This document shows, in pieces, positions 18,932-29,930 of a DNA stretch of 64,000 nt; the first letter of the stretch is position 1, and each line of letters opens with the position of its first letter. Where the stretch lies: contig CAJNDS010002835.1 of the NCBI GenBank assembly GCA_905221605.1, positions 1-64,000 of the forward strand, read 5' to 3'. The stretch is from Symbiodinium natans (taxonomy: Eukaryota > Sar > Dinophyceae > Suessiales > Symbiodiniaceae). The position numbers and the translations under genes are program-made. The notes under the pieces are model-generated. The model had not been told where the DNA came from. It made no database searches and saw only the letters and a program-made list of their open reading frames with translations.

Positions 18932-19010
18932 TTCATCAGGCGCACTATTGCGCAAGTTGCATTGTATTGTGGATTTGCGAAAGTGTGGGGACGCAGCCCG
19001 CGGGGCAGGG
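18845..19010 (-). CDS. candidate terminal exon, minus strand
   Basis: The minus strand encodes APDEAGNRNKEELVHALLQC and ISEQEASWESFP, with TAA at 18845-18847. It differs from the plus copy at several codons in ways that keep the protein similar (H/V, W-E-A/W-E-S), which suggests both were once functional. Sequence upstream on this strand (to 19486) is not clearly coding. Confidence 0.4.
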
Positions 19011-19028
19011 CGAGTTTTGACGTCACAG

Positions 19029-19174
19029 CGGAGGCAGGGCCCGAAAGCGCGGCTGCAGAACCGCATGGACGCCGTCCGGGCTATGTTTAGTATGGACACT
19101 GCGACGCACGCGCGTGTGAAAATGCAGCTAGGACCGCCCGGGACGATTGGCACCTTTGTCGACCGACTTGCAAG
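19029..19174 (+). CDS. candidate exon
   Basis: After CACAG at 19024-19028 the frame reads RRQGPKARLQNRMDAVRAMF, then SMDTATHARVKMQLGPPGTI and GTFVDRLASK, with balanced composition. A second candidate exon follows at about 19295-19363 (CRDRPLELGVVFNADEK). The family is not recognised, and it is unclear whether they belong to the 18.3-kb exons. Confidence 0.4.
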
Positions 19175-20130
19175 TAAAGCTGTTTTCTGCGCGCAGGTAT
19201 TCCATGGCGACCAACATGCACGGCCCTTACTTAGACTCCACCTCTTTTGTCTGTTTTTGTGCTTGTGTGGTTTTTGCTTCTTTCCTTGCACCGGCGCAGG
19301 TGCGTGCCGCGACCGGCCGCTGGAGCTCGGCGTTGTCTTCAACGCCGATGAAAAGTCTACAGAGTTGACCACAAGTGCATGGCATTCAACTCCACACACT
19401 TGAGTGCCATGCAGTTCCAGTGCATACAAGTGCAGTGTACAAGTGACTATGCAACCATGTAAGGGCATACATTTCTCCAAGTGCATACAGTTCGATTACA
19501 AAGAGTCAAGTGCATGGAGTCAACACACGGCAAATCGATGCTTTCGGGCCATCCCTCTTCTAGTGTTGCATCTGAGGCAGAGGGCATGCGATTGTGTTTT
19601 GGTGCCAGGAGTTTGTGCCATCATTAAGGCATCCCAAGTCGATGTGCTTAACATCTGCTGTAAGGTTATATATAATATTCGGCCAGAATTGATGAACCTC
19701 TGAACTCCTTGAGGTGTTCGTGTCGGATTGCTGAGGTCCAGTCCGCTGGGTTGCTGGAGATGGTCTGCCAGGAGGCCGTACCCGAAGAGCCCCCGGCAGC
19801 TGCCCTCTCTGCCTCTTTTCAGGGGCCGCGTTGCATACATTCGCAAGCACACAGGTTTTTTTTCCATATATGTAGAGTTGGTATATAAAGTGTACATACA
19901 TGATGTGTTGAGTACATAAGAATAGATCCGGTTGCAACACCTCCGTGGAGGTCCTGCCCTGCCCGCTTGGTCCACTACGGCTGCGTGCTGTGGAGGTTTC
20001 TGAGTGGGTTTTGTGCCGATTTCAGCTTTTGAGGGGCGTTCAAAGCCTTGGCGGCCTCAAAAGTGAAGCGACTACAGAGTTAATTGGTGTTCGAGCAGCA
20101 AGGGGAAACTTCGGTGTTTGGGTGGTTTTG

Positions 20131-20222
20131 CGAGCAAGAGTCAGCAAGAGTCAGCAAGAGTCAGCAAGAGTCAGCAAGAGTCAGCAACAGTCAGCAACAG
20201 TCAGCAAGAGTTAGCAAGAGAG
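20131..20222. repeat. 11-bp minisatellite (AGTCAGCAAGA)
   Basis: About eight direct copies of AGTCAGCAAG(A/C), the last ones mutated. The three frames read as SQQESARVSK-like strings, which are artefacts. Confidence 0.85.
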
Positions 20223-20354
20223 CAAGGGGAGGCTCAATCCACTTCATACAAGAGACTGTGCATGCAGGCTTCCAGCAATCTGCCTCATAGCTCTACGAGG
20301 GGATTTTGTGCAGCACGTTTGTGGGCCTCATTCGAGGCGTCCTAGAGCAGCAAG

Positions 20355-20513
20355 GTCCTGGCCGGGGCGCTGGCATCGGCCCCGGAGCCTGCGCTGGCCG
20401 CGCTGACTTCGGCTGCGCCTTCGTATCGCCTCACTGCCACCGCGGCGGGCCCCTCAGATATGACAAAGGCCACAGCAAGAAGGGGGGCGCTAGTGAAAAG
20501 AAACAGGAGGTGA
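20355..20513 (+). CDS. candidate exon
   Basis: It starts after AAG at 20352-20354, in an AG|G context, and encodes VLAGALASAPEPALAALTSA, then APSYRLTATAAGPSDMTKAT and ARRGALVKRNRR, ending in TGA at 20511-20513. The alanine-rich, GC-rich codon use matches the neighbouring candidate exons. Function unknown. Confidence 0.35.
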   Translation, partial: VLAGALASAPEPALAALTSAAPSYRLTATAAGPSDMTKATARRGALVKRNRR

Positions 20514-20805
20514 TCGACACCCGACCATGCAATCCACATAGTCCATGCTGCATAAGGCCGAGGGTCCAGTATCTGGAATCTGGTTGCCTCGCCACTAGGA
20601 AGCGTTCCCCGATGTGTCCCGGTGTTTTTTCCTTTGTATTTTGCTGCTCCGCAGCTACGTACTATACTGCTGGCTTGCGAGTTCAGTTGACACGGGAGGA
20701 TGAAATAAAGTAAGGTGGCAGACTTTCTTGGAACGGCACCAAACGAAGTGATTTAGCAACGCATTGTGGCCCAAGCAAGGCCCTCATCAATCTTCCTTTG
20801 ATGCA

Positions 20806-20943
20806 GGTGCTCTTGCAAAATGACGAGCTTATAAAGCAACACGAAAAGGGATCCTCTGAGTGCTTCCCAGGACAGGTCGGCCTTGGACCTCCTTGTAGCC
20901 ATCCTCATCGGCCAAGAGGTGGACATTGCGTGGACTGCCACAG
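20806..20943 (+). CDS. two candidate exons
   Basis: About 20806-20850 follows GCAG and reads VLLQNDELIKQHEKG. 20876-20943 follows ACAG and reads SALDLLVAILIGQEVDIAWT. Both have normal helical composition and AG|G starts. They resemble parts of one helical protein spread over small exons. Confidence 0.35.
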
Positions 20944-20966
20944 GGTTCATGTGAGGGCGAAGAAGC

Positions 20967-21036
20967 ACCGAGCACAGATGAGCACCGATGAGCACCGATG
21001 AGCACCGATGAGCACCGATGAGCACCGATGAGCACA
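20967..21036. repeat. 10-bp minisatellite (AGCACCGATG)
   Basis: About six perfect or near-perfect AGCACCGATG units, ending at the CACAG that opens the next candidate exon. Confidence 0.85.
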
Positions 21037-21280
21037 GGCCATCCAAGCTCCGCTAGAGCTCTGCGCTGCCATCGAGGAGCCGCGATTTCACATTGCAAGC
21101 TGCTAAGCATATGCAGCGTACTTCTTCAATCGGAAGCGTGCAGTCATGTCACAGGCCCTCTTGGCCGCAGCCATCAGCAAGAGCGCCGCGGTTCGCCAGG
21201 CGCGAGTTGTCGAGACACTGTCCGGCGCCGCTTCAAGAAGATCGCATGGCGCAGCACGGTGTAGCACGGAGGTCTTGGTC
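21037..21280 (+). CDS. two candidate exons
   Basis: 21037-21104 reads AIQAPLELCAAIEEPRFHIA before a stop. 21158-21270 follows CACAG and reads ALLAAAISKSAAVRQARVVE and TLSGAASRRSHG. Both begin after AG with a G or an equivalent base and have high coding character. Function unknown. Confidence 0.35.
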
Positions 21281-21873
21281 CGGCCATGTCTGGAGGAGGC
21301 CCAGAAGATCCAAGAAGAAACCAAATTGGCTTAAGCCATCCCTAAGGCATCCCAGAGCAACACAAAACGATGTGATGTGCGATATCAGTACTTGGTGGCC
21401 AGGTCTCGGCCCCCACAGCTGCAGGTGGGTCGATGTCGTGATACATATTTCCCCAAGTGTCCTCTCCTTTTTTTGTTCGGAGACTGCAATCTCCCGCAGC
21501 TCTCACGTAATGTGTTGTGAGTTGTGACTTGTCCCGCACTTCTACGAGGCTCCATACTGCGATCCGTCCTTCGGGCCGATCGCAGGGAGCTGCGCGAAGT
21601 TCGGCACACTGGCCTCGCCGGACCCTTATACTTTTATAAGTAGTTCCTACGTACTTTCTTTGTTACAAAGCAGCTTCTAAACGCAGCATAAAGTTTAAAG
21701 GCAAGAAATCCCACGCTTGAGGACTGGTGGCCGGCAGAGCCTGACACCTGGTTCGCTGCACGGCTGCCGCTGCCCCAAAGTGCCCAGCTTCTCTGACCAC
21801 ACGCCATGCCATACCGTAAAGCTTCAACTCCATTAGACGTTCCATTATGAGCATTGCATGTGTCCTCTTTGCA

Positions 21874-22068
21874 GGCTGGAGGCGTGCCTCCGTTCCGACA
21901 GGGAGTTGCGCGCCGCCTTGGCATGCGAGCCCAGGCGGCGATCGTGGAGAAAGCTGCGTTGAAGTCGTTGAACTCGTCTTGAACTGGCAGCCTCTCCTTT
22001 TGCAGGTCCTCCAGCCCCTCAGCGAGCGACCAGGCTGGGAGGAAGTTGACTCAGCAGGAAAGGCAGGT
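21874..22068 (+). CDS. two candidate exons
   Basis: After TTTGCAG the frame AGGVPPFRQGVARRLGMRAQ and AAIVEKAALKSLNSS is open (about 21874-21975). After TTTTGCAG, VLQPLSERPGWEEVDSAGKA follows (about 22004-22066). The pyrimidine-rich tracts before both acceptors support real splice sites. Confidence 0.35.
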
Positions 22069-22543
22069 CTCAGGAGGGACACAGATACGGACAGAGCCCG
22101 TGTAACTTATATTGTCGTCCCTGCACTCTCGTCCCTCCGACCTCCTCGCGCGCTCGCTCTTTTTTGTATCTCTATACGTGTATATGTGTGTGTGGGTGCG
22201 TGCGTGCATGCGTCCGTGCGTGCGTGGGTGCGGGGGTGTGTTTGTTGTGTATTGTGCGACACGCGAAGCAGGCCAGCAGCGGATTGCTGTCGGAGGTCTT
22301 GGGGCCTCTTGCCAGCCTGGCTCGTGCCTGGCGCTCCGAGCGACAGTGTTCTTCCCAGGCCGGCACCGAGGGCACTGGAGCGCGCTACTCATGATTATTC
22401 ATCACTCCTGCACTCTCTTTTCTCCTCCGTTCCTCTCTCCCTCGCTTCTTTTGCCTTCTCCTCTCTCTCTCTCTCTCGTTCTCTCGTTCTCTCTTCTGTC
22501 TGCTTGGATCTTGATGGGTTGGCCCAAATGGGTCAATATGACG

Positions 22544-22640
22544 CCAGTTAATTTTACCGCTACGCGACCCGCCTCGGCCTGGCCCAGCGCATCCGCGTGA
22601 GCATGGTGATTCCGCAGCGCCCAAGTCGCTGGACCCCAAG
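22544..22640 (+). CDS. candidate exon
   Basis: It reads FYRYATRLGLAQRIRVSMVI and PQRPSRWTPSN. The first 30 bases recur in mutated form at about 24237 (TTTTAACGCTACGCTACCCG), followed in both places by the same telomere-like phrase, so one of the two is a duplicated fragment. Confidence 0.35.
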
Positions 22641-22655
22641 CAATAAGGGTTGGGT

Positions 22656-22687
<32 letters not shown>

Positions 22688-23000
22688 GGTTCCGGGTTTA
22701 GGGTTTATGGTTTGGGGTTTGGGGTTGAGGGTTAGTTTAGGGCTCAAGGTTCACGCTTTGGGGTTGAGGGTTTTTTTGGGTTTAGGGTTCGGCTTGGAGT
22801 GACCGTAGGGTTGAGCCAGGCCGGCAGGGTGGGGGGAGGGGGGAGGTGGGTGGGGGGGGGTGGGGGGGGGGGGGTGGGGGAAGGGGGTAGGGGGGGGGGG
22901 GAGGGGGAGGGGGTTGGGGGGGGGGGTGGGGGTGGGGGGGGGTGGGGGGGGTGGGGGGGGGGGGTGGTGGGGGGGGGGGGGGTGGGGGGGGGGGCCTGCT
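22640..23000. repeat. GGGTTGA/GGGTTTA tract and G-rich microsatellite
   Basis: Degenerate telomere-like units run from about 22645 to 22790. From 22830 to 22995 it is almost only G with scattered T. Frames across it code only poly-Gly or poly-Pro. Confidence 0.85.
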
Positions 23001-23034
23001 GGGAGGGGCTTCAACTGCCTCTGGTCCTGGCGAA

Positions 23035-23175
23035 CGGTCCGCTTGCGGACCCCGGTTTCCCAGGGGGGTACCCATTTGAGGCCAAAAAAAGGGGTCCGAA
23101 AAAGGGCTTTGGGTGTGGGGGGAGGGGGGTGCCTGTTCTGACAACCTATACACCTCCGGCCCGAGGCCTCGGCGG
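23035..23175. repeat. ~130-bp dispersed repeat, copy 1
   Basis: It matches 24320-24460: both share GGGGG(T/TT)ACCCATT, AGGCAAAAAAA, GGGGTGCCTGTTCT and CAACCTATACACCT. The end phrase is GGCCCGAGGCCTCGGCGGAT. Confidence 0.75.
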
Positions 23176-23471
23176 ATTTGGGGAAAGCATGGCATGCGCC
23201 ATTTGAATTTACCAGTACAACCGAGACACTTGACGGAGACGCTTCAATTCCAGAGTCTAAGTGTTGGTGGTAAACAATCACTGGTCTTGGGGATAGAGCA
23301 GTGCTATCGCCGAGTTGTAGCACGCGTGTCGAAAGAGGTTCACTCTCTCACTCTTTCCGACTCTCTCTGACTTTCTCTGACTCTCTCTGCATGACTCTCT
23401 CTCTCTCAGACACTCTCTCACTCTCTCTCTTTCTCTCTGTCTGTCTGAGGGCCGCGAGTTTTACCTGTGCA

Positions 23472-23620
23472 TTTAGATCTATCTACAGACTGTACAAAAT
23501 CTACAAGTCGTACGCGCAGGCGGGGGATCCCACGGCAGCGTTGTGCGCCCTGCTGCAGCTCCTGGCCGAGTGGTGCAACGGCTGCCCGCTGGCAGCGGAG
23601 GCGCCTGAAAACTTACAATA
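23472..23620 (+). CDS. candidate exon, helical
   Basis: After TTTAG the frame gives IYRLYKIYKSYAQAGDPTAA, then LCALLQLLAEWCNGC and PLAAEAPEN, then a stop. A CT-rich run (23330-23450) lies before the acceptor. The helical-repeat look (LCALLQLLAEW) suggests a solenoid or bundle. Confidence 0.4.
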
Positions 23621-24319
23621 GGATAAAGTGTCAGGATGCAAAAGGATCACAGAGGGATCGTCCCACGCGGAGAGTACAGCCAGAGTCAGCCAGAGCACCC
23701 TGTAGATGGCAAGGGCAAGCCCACTTGGAGAAGGGGAGTGAAGGGGAGTCTTTGTTGACAGGAGGATGGTCATGTGGTCCAGTGAGCTGGACAAGGGTTC
23801 CAGTATGCCTGTTCAGGTCGTGGCCCGCTCCCCGGCGCAGCTTCCGGAGCTGGTGTCCTTGCTGGAGACCTCACAAACCTCGCCATCGATGGGTCCCGAT
23901 GAAGTGCACGCCTGGGCACCCAGATGCAGAGGTCAACTCGGTCACACCCAAATGGTCACAGTTTGGGAGTACACACGGATACACCAAGTAGGTTCGGGGC
24001 CTGGCTGCTTTGGTGCTGGGCACATGTCTTCTGGAGCTCCCGGGCAAGGCGCGGGAAAGGTGCCGAGTGAGAAAGGCGAGTGAGAAGGCGAGTGAAATGT
24101 GTGCCAGGAAGATGCCTTGGTCAGCCAGAGTCGGCTCATGGAGATCTTAGCTGCCCGTGTCGGCACTGCTCTGAGTCGCAGCGGGCGGTCATGGCATGTC
24201 TACGGTCCCTCCTTACATATTGTCATTATCATAATTTTAACGCTACGCTACCCGCCTCGGCATGAGGGGTTTAGGGTTCCGGGTTTATGGTTCAGGGTTT
24301 AGGGTTGAGGGCCTGTTTC

Positions 24320-24460
24320 GGGTCGCCTACGGGGGGTTACCCATTCCAGGCAAAAAAAGGGGGCCGACGTGTGGCTTTGGGCTTGGGGGGAGGATTTGGA
24401 GGGGGGTGCCTGTTCTCACAACCTATACACCTTCGGCCCGAGGCCTCGGCGGATTTGTCC
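24320..24460. repeat. ~130-bp dispersed repeat, copy 2
   Basis: Same element as the copy at 23035, same orientation. The preceding 90 bp (24235-24310) also matches 22550-22720, so a larger block was duplicated and then split by different spacers. Confidence 0.75.
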
Positions 24461-24837
24461 TACATTGCCTTCTACAAAATTGTTTTTTACATCTGGAGGT
24501 GTGGATGCCTACACACGCGCTGCGGAGGCAGGGGCCTCACCTGTGTTCATAAGAGACAGAGGATGCAGGACGTCCCGGCGCGCTTTTGAGGAGTTCCTGC
24601 GCTCCCTGCGGGGCACTGTGCCTGGTGCCGTGGGCCCAAACAATGGCATGGCCCGCACTCCGCCGCCCATCCTTTTCTCTCCGAGTCTCCCCCCGAGGCT
24701 CGGCTGAGCCGCTACCCTGCTGGCCACGTGGCGAACAACGAGAGCCAAATGGGGAGCGAGAGATCCGAGAGAGAGAATGAGAGAGAGAGAGAGAGACCCG
24801 TGCGCGCGGGGGGTCCCCTGGGCCCCTCAAGGCCCGT

Positions 24838-24958
24838 AGAAGAAGAAGAAGAAGAAGAAGAAGAAGAAGAAGAAGAAGAAGAAGAAGAAGAAGAAGAAGA
24901 AGAAGAAGAAGAAGAAGAAGAAGAAGAAGAAGAAGAAGAAGAAGAAGAAGAAGAAGAC
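24838..24958. repeat. (GAA)n microsatellite, about 120 bp
   Basis: Forty uninterrupted GAA units, with GA repeats just before (24770-24797) and after. The glutamate- and leucine-only frames over it are artefacts. Confidence 0.95.
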
Positions 24959-25919
24959 GAGAGAGAGAGAGACGCTGGCTGACGTGTTGCAGTGCATGTG
25001 ACACCTCCGACTGTAACCGAACTCGGTGGCGGCCTGGAGCGTAGAAGAAGAACGCTATAAGCCTGGCATCTCGAGGCTTCCCAGCCGCTGCCGCTGCACG
25101 CTTCCAGCAGGTGCAGGAAGCCATGGCCCGGGGTCTTAGCAGTCTTAGCGAGGAAGCGAGCTCTCTTTTCGTGCACGAACAGCTGTGTTAAAAGGAGAGC
25201 TCTCTCAAGAGAGTTTGTTATAGGGAAGTTGGAGAGAGTGAGTTTGCGAATTCAGGTGCGAATCTGGCTGGAGCGAGGCGCGGAGTTTTTGCAGACCCTT
25301 GTTCTTCTCAGATTTCTCTGGCGTTGACTTCTGCGTGGAAGAGAGAGAGAGAGAGAGGATATTTAAAAAACAGAAATCCCAACGGCTCTGGTGGTGAGCA
25401 TTGGACACCGTGAGCACAGACACCGAACCCCACAACCACAGTGGGGGGCAGCGCGCAGGGGGCCGTCACCCAGGGTGTTCGCTCGGGAAGAAAGTTTGCG
25501 AAGGGTGACGACTGAGGGGGGACCCTTTTTTGAAGAGCACCCGCAATGGAGGGCCCACACAGACCTCAAATCCATGGCCACCAAAAACGGGGGCCGATCT
25601 CTCACCAGTGGACTGACACAGCGGGCCGGCCCTCTCGCTGAGAAGAAGAAGAAAGGATTTCGGTGAGGGATCAGGCAGGGTCTGGGGGTGAAAGCGTAGC
25701 TGTACAACCAGGCCACTCCTCTCAGACCGAGTGCTGTCTAGTCTAGTCGCATAACAGGGGGAATGCCCTGACAAGGCGCCGCAGGCGCCCACTTTCACTC
25801 AGTCCTCCACAACAACGAGGGGGCACGCCAAGAGTGCGGGGGGGGGACCCCCCATGCCCCAAGGAAGAAAGAAGAAAAATGAGAGAGAGAGGAGAAGGAG
25901 AGAGAAAACTTAAATCAAC

Positions 25920-26120
25920 AACGGGGGCTACCACGACAGGATCGCCTACTACCAGATCCCTTTGACACCGAGACAAGTGGAAACACAAAACTACAACGAC
26001 GTGATCAAGTTCTACCAGACATCGACAGCCGAAGACGCAGATCTCATGAGGGAGCAAGTAGTGATTGAACTGCGTACAGTGTACATTCAGAGGGGTGCAC
26101 AGGAAGGGAGAAATCGAACA
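25920..26120 (+). CDS. candidate exon
   Basis: The frame contains IAYYQIPLTPRQVETQNYND, then VIKFYQTSTAEDADLMREQV and VIELRTVYIQRGAQEG. The composition is clearly more protein-like than anything within 2 kb, and it ends in the simple repeats at 26230 onward. Family unrecognised; could be a remnant. Confidence 0.4.
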
Positions 26121-26249
26121 TCAGGTTTTGATCTACGGCTAGAAGCTATTGTCTTGGAACCAATGGAACCCTCACCCCCTCGAACCAATGCCCAGCGAAA
26201 ACCGTGGAGCGTTTATCAGACGGATCAGTGGACGTTGCGCACCCTTCGG

Positions 26250-26315
26250 GGCGGCCTCCTCTTCGGGGGGGGGGGGGGGGCAGAGAGAGAGAGAGAGAGC
26301 CCCCCATGCCCTGCA

Positions 26316-26362
<47 letters not shown>

Positions 26363-26375
26363 AGAGAGAGGGACT
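26250..26375. repeat. poly-G, GA and GAA microsatellites
   Basis: A 16-base G run, GAGAGA (26281-26300) and about 18 GAA units (26316-26368). Confidence 0.9.
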
Positions 26376-26699
26376 GCCCGCTCTTCACGCCCCAGAGCAA
26401 AGCAAAGCAAAGAGAGAGGGAGAATGTAGCTCGCGCCCTTTTGGGGCAGCTCCCTTCAAAGCCCCCCAGACGTGCATGAAGGAAGCGAGAAAGCAAGGAA
26501 GGAAGGACTGAGGAGAAAGTGAGAAAGAAAGAGGAGGAAAGAAAGAAATGCTTAATTGCCGCCCTCCCTTCGGAGGGGTCTTGCGTGCAGAAGCACAGAG
26601 AGATATAGTTTGAGAGAGAGTTTCTGAGAGTTTGAGAGGTGCAGGATCGCCACATGCCAGTGCCGGCATGGCGGAGGCACGCTCGCTGGGCATGCCACT

Positions 26700-26890
26700 T
26701 CCGCCCACTCTCCCTCTCGCTCTCGCCCTCTCCCCTTTCTTTGTCTTTCTTTCTTTCTGTCTTATTTTGAATTTTTAGTTTTTATTCTTTCTTTCTCTCT
26801 CTGTCTTACTCTGTGTGTGTCTCGCACTCTGTGTGTCTCTCGCTCTCTGGCTCTGTCTCTCGCTCGCTGTGCGTGTTCTCTCTCCCCAAT
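26700..26890. repeat. CT/TTTC-rich low-complexity tract
   Basis: CTCT, CTTT and CTGTGT units over about 190 bp; no coding content. Confidence 0.8.
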
Positions 26891-27210
26891 GCTTCAATAG
26901 TCTCCTGTGGTACTCGGTGCTGTGACACGAAGGAAGCTAGTGGCAAGCGAACATTTTGTCATGACATGCCACATCCGCCACAGAAGTTGGGTCTTCTTCA
27001 GTTGTTGTCTTTGCATTCTTTGCCAAGCGCGGTTTTCATGTCGTCGAGCACCTTGCAGGCTTAACTTTACAAGCTTTCTGAGCCAAAAGTCGCAACAATG
27101 TTAGTACCGGTAGCGTTCCATGGAAGCAGATTGTTGAGCTGTGCAGCTCATGGGTCAGGAATTCTGATGCGCTTACCTTATTGTTGAGTAGTGCTACTTG
27201 AGCGCGCTTG

Positions 27211-27300
27211 TCTGCGCGCGCGCGCGCGGGTGTGTGTGTGTGTGTGTGTGTGTGTGAGTGAAAATGTGTGTGAATGTGTGTGTTTGCGTTGCTCCCTTGC
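27211..27300. repeat. (CG)n(TG)n alternating purine-pyrimidine run
   Basis: A CG repeat of 14 bases runs straight into about 25 bases of TG repeat and then looser TGTG units; strongly Z-DNA-prone. Confidence 0.9.
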
Positions 27301-27348
27301 TTGCTTGCTTGTTTGTGTGTTTGTCATGTCCCGGCATTCTGGTGCCAG

Positions 27349-27432
27349 GACGTGGCTGAGCATTTCAAGGATCTCATCAAGATGCAGGACAAGGAACTGA
27401 GATCTCTGCGAGCCGAGGCGATCGAAGTTGAG
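27349..27432 (+). CDS. candidate coiled-coil exon
   Basis: After GCCAG (AG|G context) the frame reads DVAEHFKDLIKMQDKELRSL and RAEAIEVE, a clear heptad-like coiled coil. It may extend to a stop at 27541. Exons of similar style follow on the same strand to 30 kb. Confidence 0.5.
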
Positions 27433-27627
27433 ATTTGGTCTCCCCATGAAAAAGAACAGAACATGGCTGGATCTCTGGGCATGAAGCTTGAGCCAAGAAT
27501 CAAAGAAATGCAGGGATGCCCATCAGCAGCAAGTTCCCCTTGAGCCTTAAGTTTAGGAGTTGAACGCCTGTGGCAGCCTGGCTTGCACAAAGAAGCGAGA
27601 TGCCGTGTGCCACTACTGGTGCCACAG

Positions 27628-27819
27628 GTTCAGCATCTCAAGGATGAGAATGTCGAGCTGCGGAAGCTCACCACTGACGAGGACAAGACGATCCTTCTCT
27701 GGAAGGCGCAGAACAGGGACGAAGTGAACGAAAAGACATCTCAGTGCAAACATGTCAGTGCAAACCTTGTGCCTCCGGATGAGGTGAGGGCGCTCAGCAA
27801 ACAGTGCGAGGCCCTGCAG
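27628..27819 (+). CDS. candidate coiled-coil exon
   Basis: It starts after CCACAG and reads QHLKDENVELRKLTTDEDKT, then ILLWKAQNRDEVNEK and further to DEVRALSKQCEALQ. The 3' end is set at CTGCAG|GT (27819). It is the longest of the coiled-coil exons and probably belongs to the same gene as the exon at 27349. Confidence 0.5.
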
Positions 27820-28702
27820 GTCCAGCCACGGCCTCGATGGTCCAAAGGGGTGCGTGCTCGAAGCATGGGTTGGAGATGAGTGCAATAGGGCAAAAAACAA
27901 CCCTTATTCCTGCGCAATGTTCATGTGAAACCAGTGAATCCAGTGAAGGGGAGAAGAAGCGTGCGGTTAAACCCCGCTTATGTAGTCGAGGTGTGATCTC
28001 CTCCAAGCCAGTCGCGGCTCCACGGAGGCAAGGGGCCCAGGGCGGGGCTTCTGAAGTGATGGAGTCTGCGAGTCATCCCTGCACGCTTTCTCTCTGGCCA
28101 TGGGCCATGGGTTCTAGCTGAGTTCCCTCAAAGCAAAGTGGCGTATCCGGGGCTTGAAGCATGACCCGAAGCTGATCACGCCCACCAAGCCAAGTCACCA
28201 ACCGCCACGCCTTCAGTTTTGCAGTCACTTAATTAGTGCATATTAGTTAGTTCCACGTTGTGATCAGGGAATCGGGGCGTGGATGGGATGGTTTTCGAGG
28301 TCTAGAGTTTCAGGCATTGCTCAGCATATGGCCGCCCATAGCCGCCCACAGCTGCCTGTAGCAATAGCATTGCTGGAGAGCAGAGCGGCAGAGCGCATCA
28401 CATACCTTGGCTGCAATTCAAAAGACGCGGGGTCCACGGCGCCCGAGGTTCTTTAGGGGGATCGCACGCCATAATTTGTGCTTTGTGCCATTTCGGGAGG
28501 TATGTTCAATCGTTCGCTTTTATGGCCGACGTTAAAGAAAAAATCACGCTTCTTGCAGGGCGGTAGATCGATGCTAACCCTGTTCTTGCTTCCTGAAAGC
28601 GCTGACTTGCCCTTGAATCTGCAAGAGTTCGTTCACCTGCAATTGGCATTTTGGTGTGTGAGAGTCTGTGAGAGTTGGAGATTCTGAGACCACTCGCTGC
28701 AG

Positions 28703-28759
28703 GTGGCTCGCCTCCGCGAGCGGCAACAGCACCGCGCGCAGCGTCAGGAGACAGCAGAG
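28703..28759 (+). CDS. candidate short coiled-coil exon
   Basis: After TGCAG it reads VARLRERQQHRAQRQETAE and then meets a stop, so a donor must lie inside. Context and composition match the neighbouring coiled-coil exons. Confidence 0.4.
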
Positions 28760-29322
28760 TGACCGCACCCGAAACACTAAGAAGAACAGTCGCTTCAAGT
28801 AGAGGCCGTGCCGCATTGTTCAGTTTTTGTGGTGACGCTCGCCCATTTGATGTTGCAACTTTCGGCGACTCGGAAACTCAGATTCCGCCATTCAGATATC
28901 AAAGAGTAAGACCATTCATCGCAAACAAGAGTTTCGTTGCATTGGCGACTGCAAATCCCAGCTGGTCGCAGCCATGATAGGCACCGTTATTCCTTCTCGC
29001 AGTAGCCTGTGCACTGGCCGATGGGGCATTGTGAGAGTAGCACACTGCTGCTCGGGACATGTCCCAGTATTGTACTTTCCCTTGAGCTTGGGCTTGCTAT
29101 CTGCCACCTTAAGTCTCGACCCTTTGACCAACGAACCTGGCCTTTGTTCACGAAGCATTCTGACACAGCTGTCTCAGAGCCAAATCCCAAGCCTTTCTCC
29201 TTTAGGGCATCTACCTGAGTTTATACGACTCGCCGCTTCTGCCGGAACTTGACAAAACTTAAATGCTCAGGCGTGGTCGGATAGATGTCAGCTGGTCATG
29301 GTGTTGGGTTGTTGTTTTGCAG

Positions 29323-29404
29323 CTCTTCTTTGGAATTCCTCTTCGAGCTTTCGGGTCATGCTGCTTTTGCCTTCGAAAAGCAGGAGCTCGAGCAGCAGCT
29401 GCAG
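29323..29404 (+). CDS. candidate exon
   Basis: After TTTTGCAG the frame reads SSLEFLFELSGHAAFAFEKQ and ELEQQLQ, ending at CTGCAG|G. The frame stays open to 29485, so a longer exon is possible. Confidence 0.45.
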
Positions 29405-29509
29405 GCCTGTTGTGGCATGTCACAGAGAGCAGACGAGCGCACCGTGCATCGCCCCACAAATTGTGCTTCAGATTTCTCTGCTTAAGTGCTCAGATTCCTT
29501 TTTCCACAG

Positions 29510-29930
29510 GTGCTGGTTCTGGCTCTGGATGAGGTGGAAGCGCGCAAAGAGAGGCCTCCGCCTGAGCAGGCGCTGGTGTCTTGTCTTCTGCTCACTCTTT
29601 GAACCACCATTCTTTGCCAGTGTCTTTTCCAATGTTTCTCCTTCGGCTCGACAGGGAGACGACGCTGACGCAGGTGGCTCAGAGGCCTGTCGGCTCATGA
29701 CTCGGCAGTTGAGCATAGTTTAGCCGGTGCTCATTGGAGCTTTGCCAAACCGTCCTTCCCTGAGGGCTTGGCTGATGTTGCCGCCGAGAGGGACGAGCTG
29801 CTGGCAGTAGGGCAGCTCAGTCGCTGAAGGGCTGAGGAGTGAGGCGCAGCGACGCGTCGGGTGATGAGAATGTTGCCTTCGAGGTGCTGAGCCAGATCCA
29901 TCGCGCATGCCCTGAGGAGCCCGGGAGAGT
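29510..29930 (+). CDS. three candidate exons
   Basis: 29510-29578 follows CCACAG and reads VLVLALDEVEARKERPPPEQ. 29743-29826 reads FAKPSFPEGLADVAAERDEL and LAVGQLSR before a stop. 29861-29930 reads GDENVAFEVLSQIHRACPEE. Each sits between AG and a possible GT/GC/GA donor. They look like successive pieces of one protein, but the joins are not proven. Confidence 0.4.

Noticed and set aside
20131-21036. Short direct repeats considered as a CRISPR-like array
   Set aside because: The units are 10-11 bp with no unique spacers, in eukaryotic sequence; they are minisatellites.
22751-23323. Minus-strand proline-rich ORFs of 137-190 codons
   Set aside because: They are translation of the G/T microsatellite and the dispersed 130-bp repeat.
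24728-25176. Glu-, Leu- and Ser-only ORFs over the GAA run
   Set aside because: Pure microsatellite translation in all frames; no flanking coding character.
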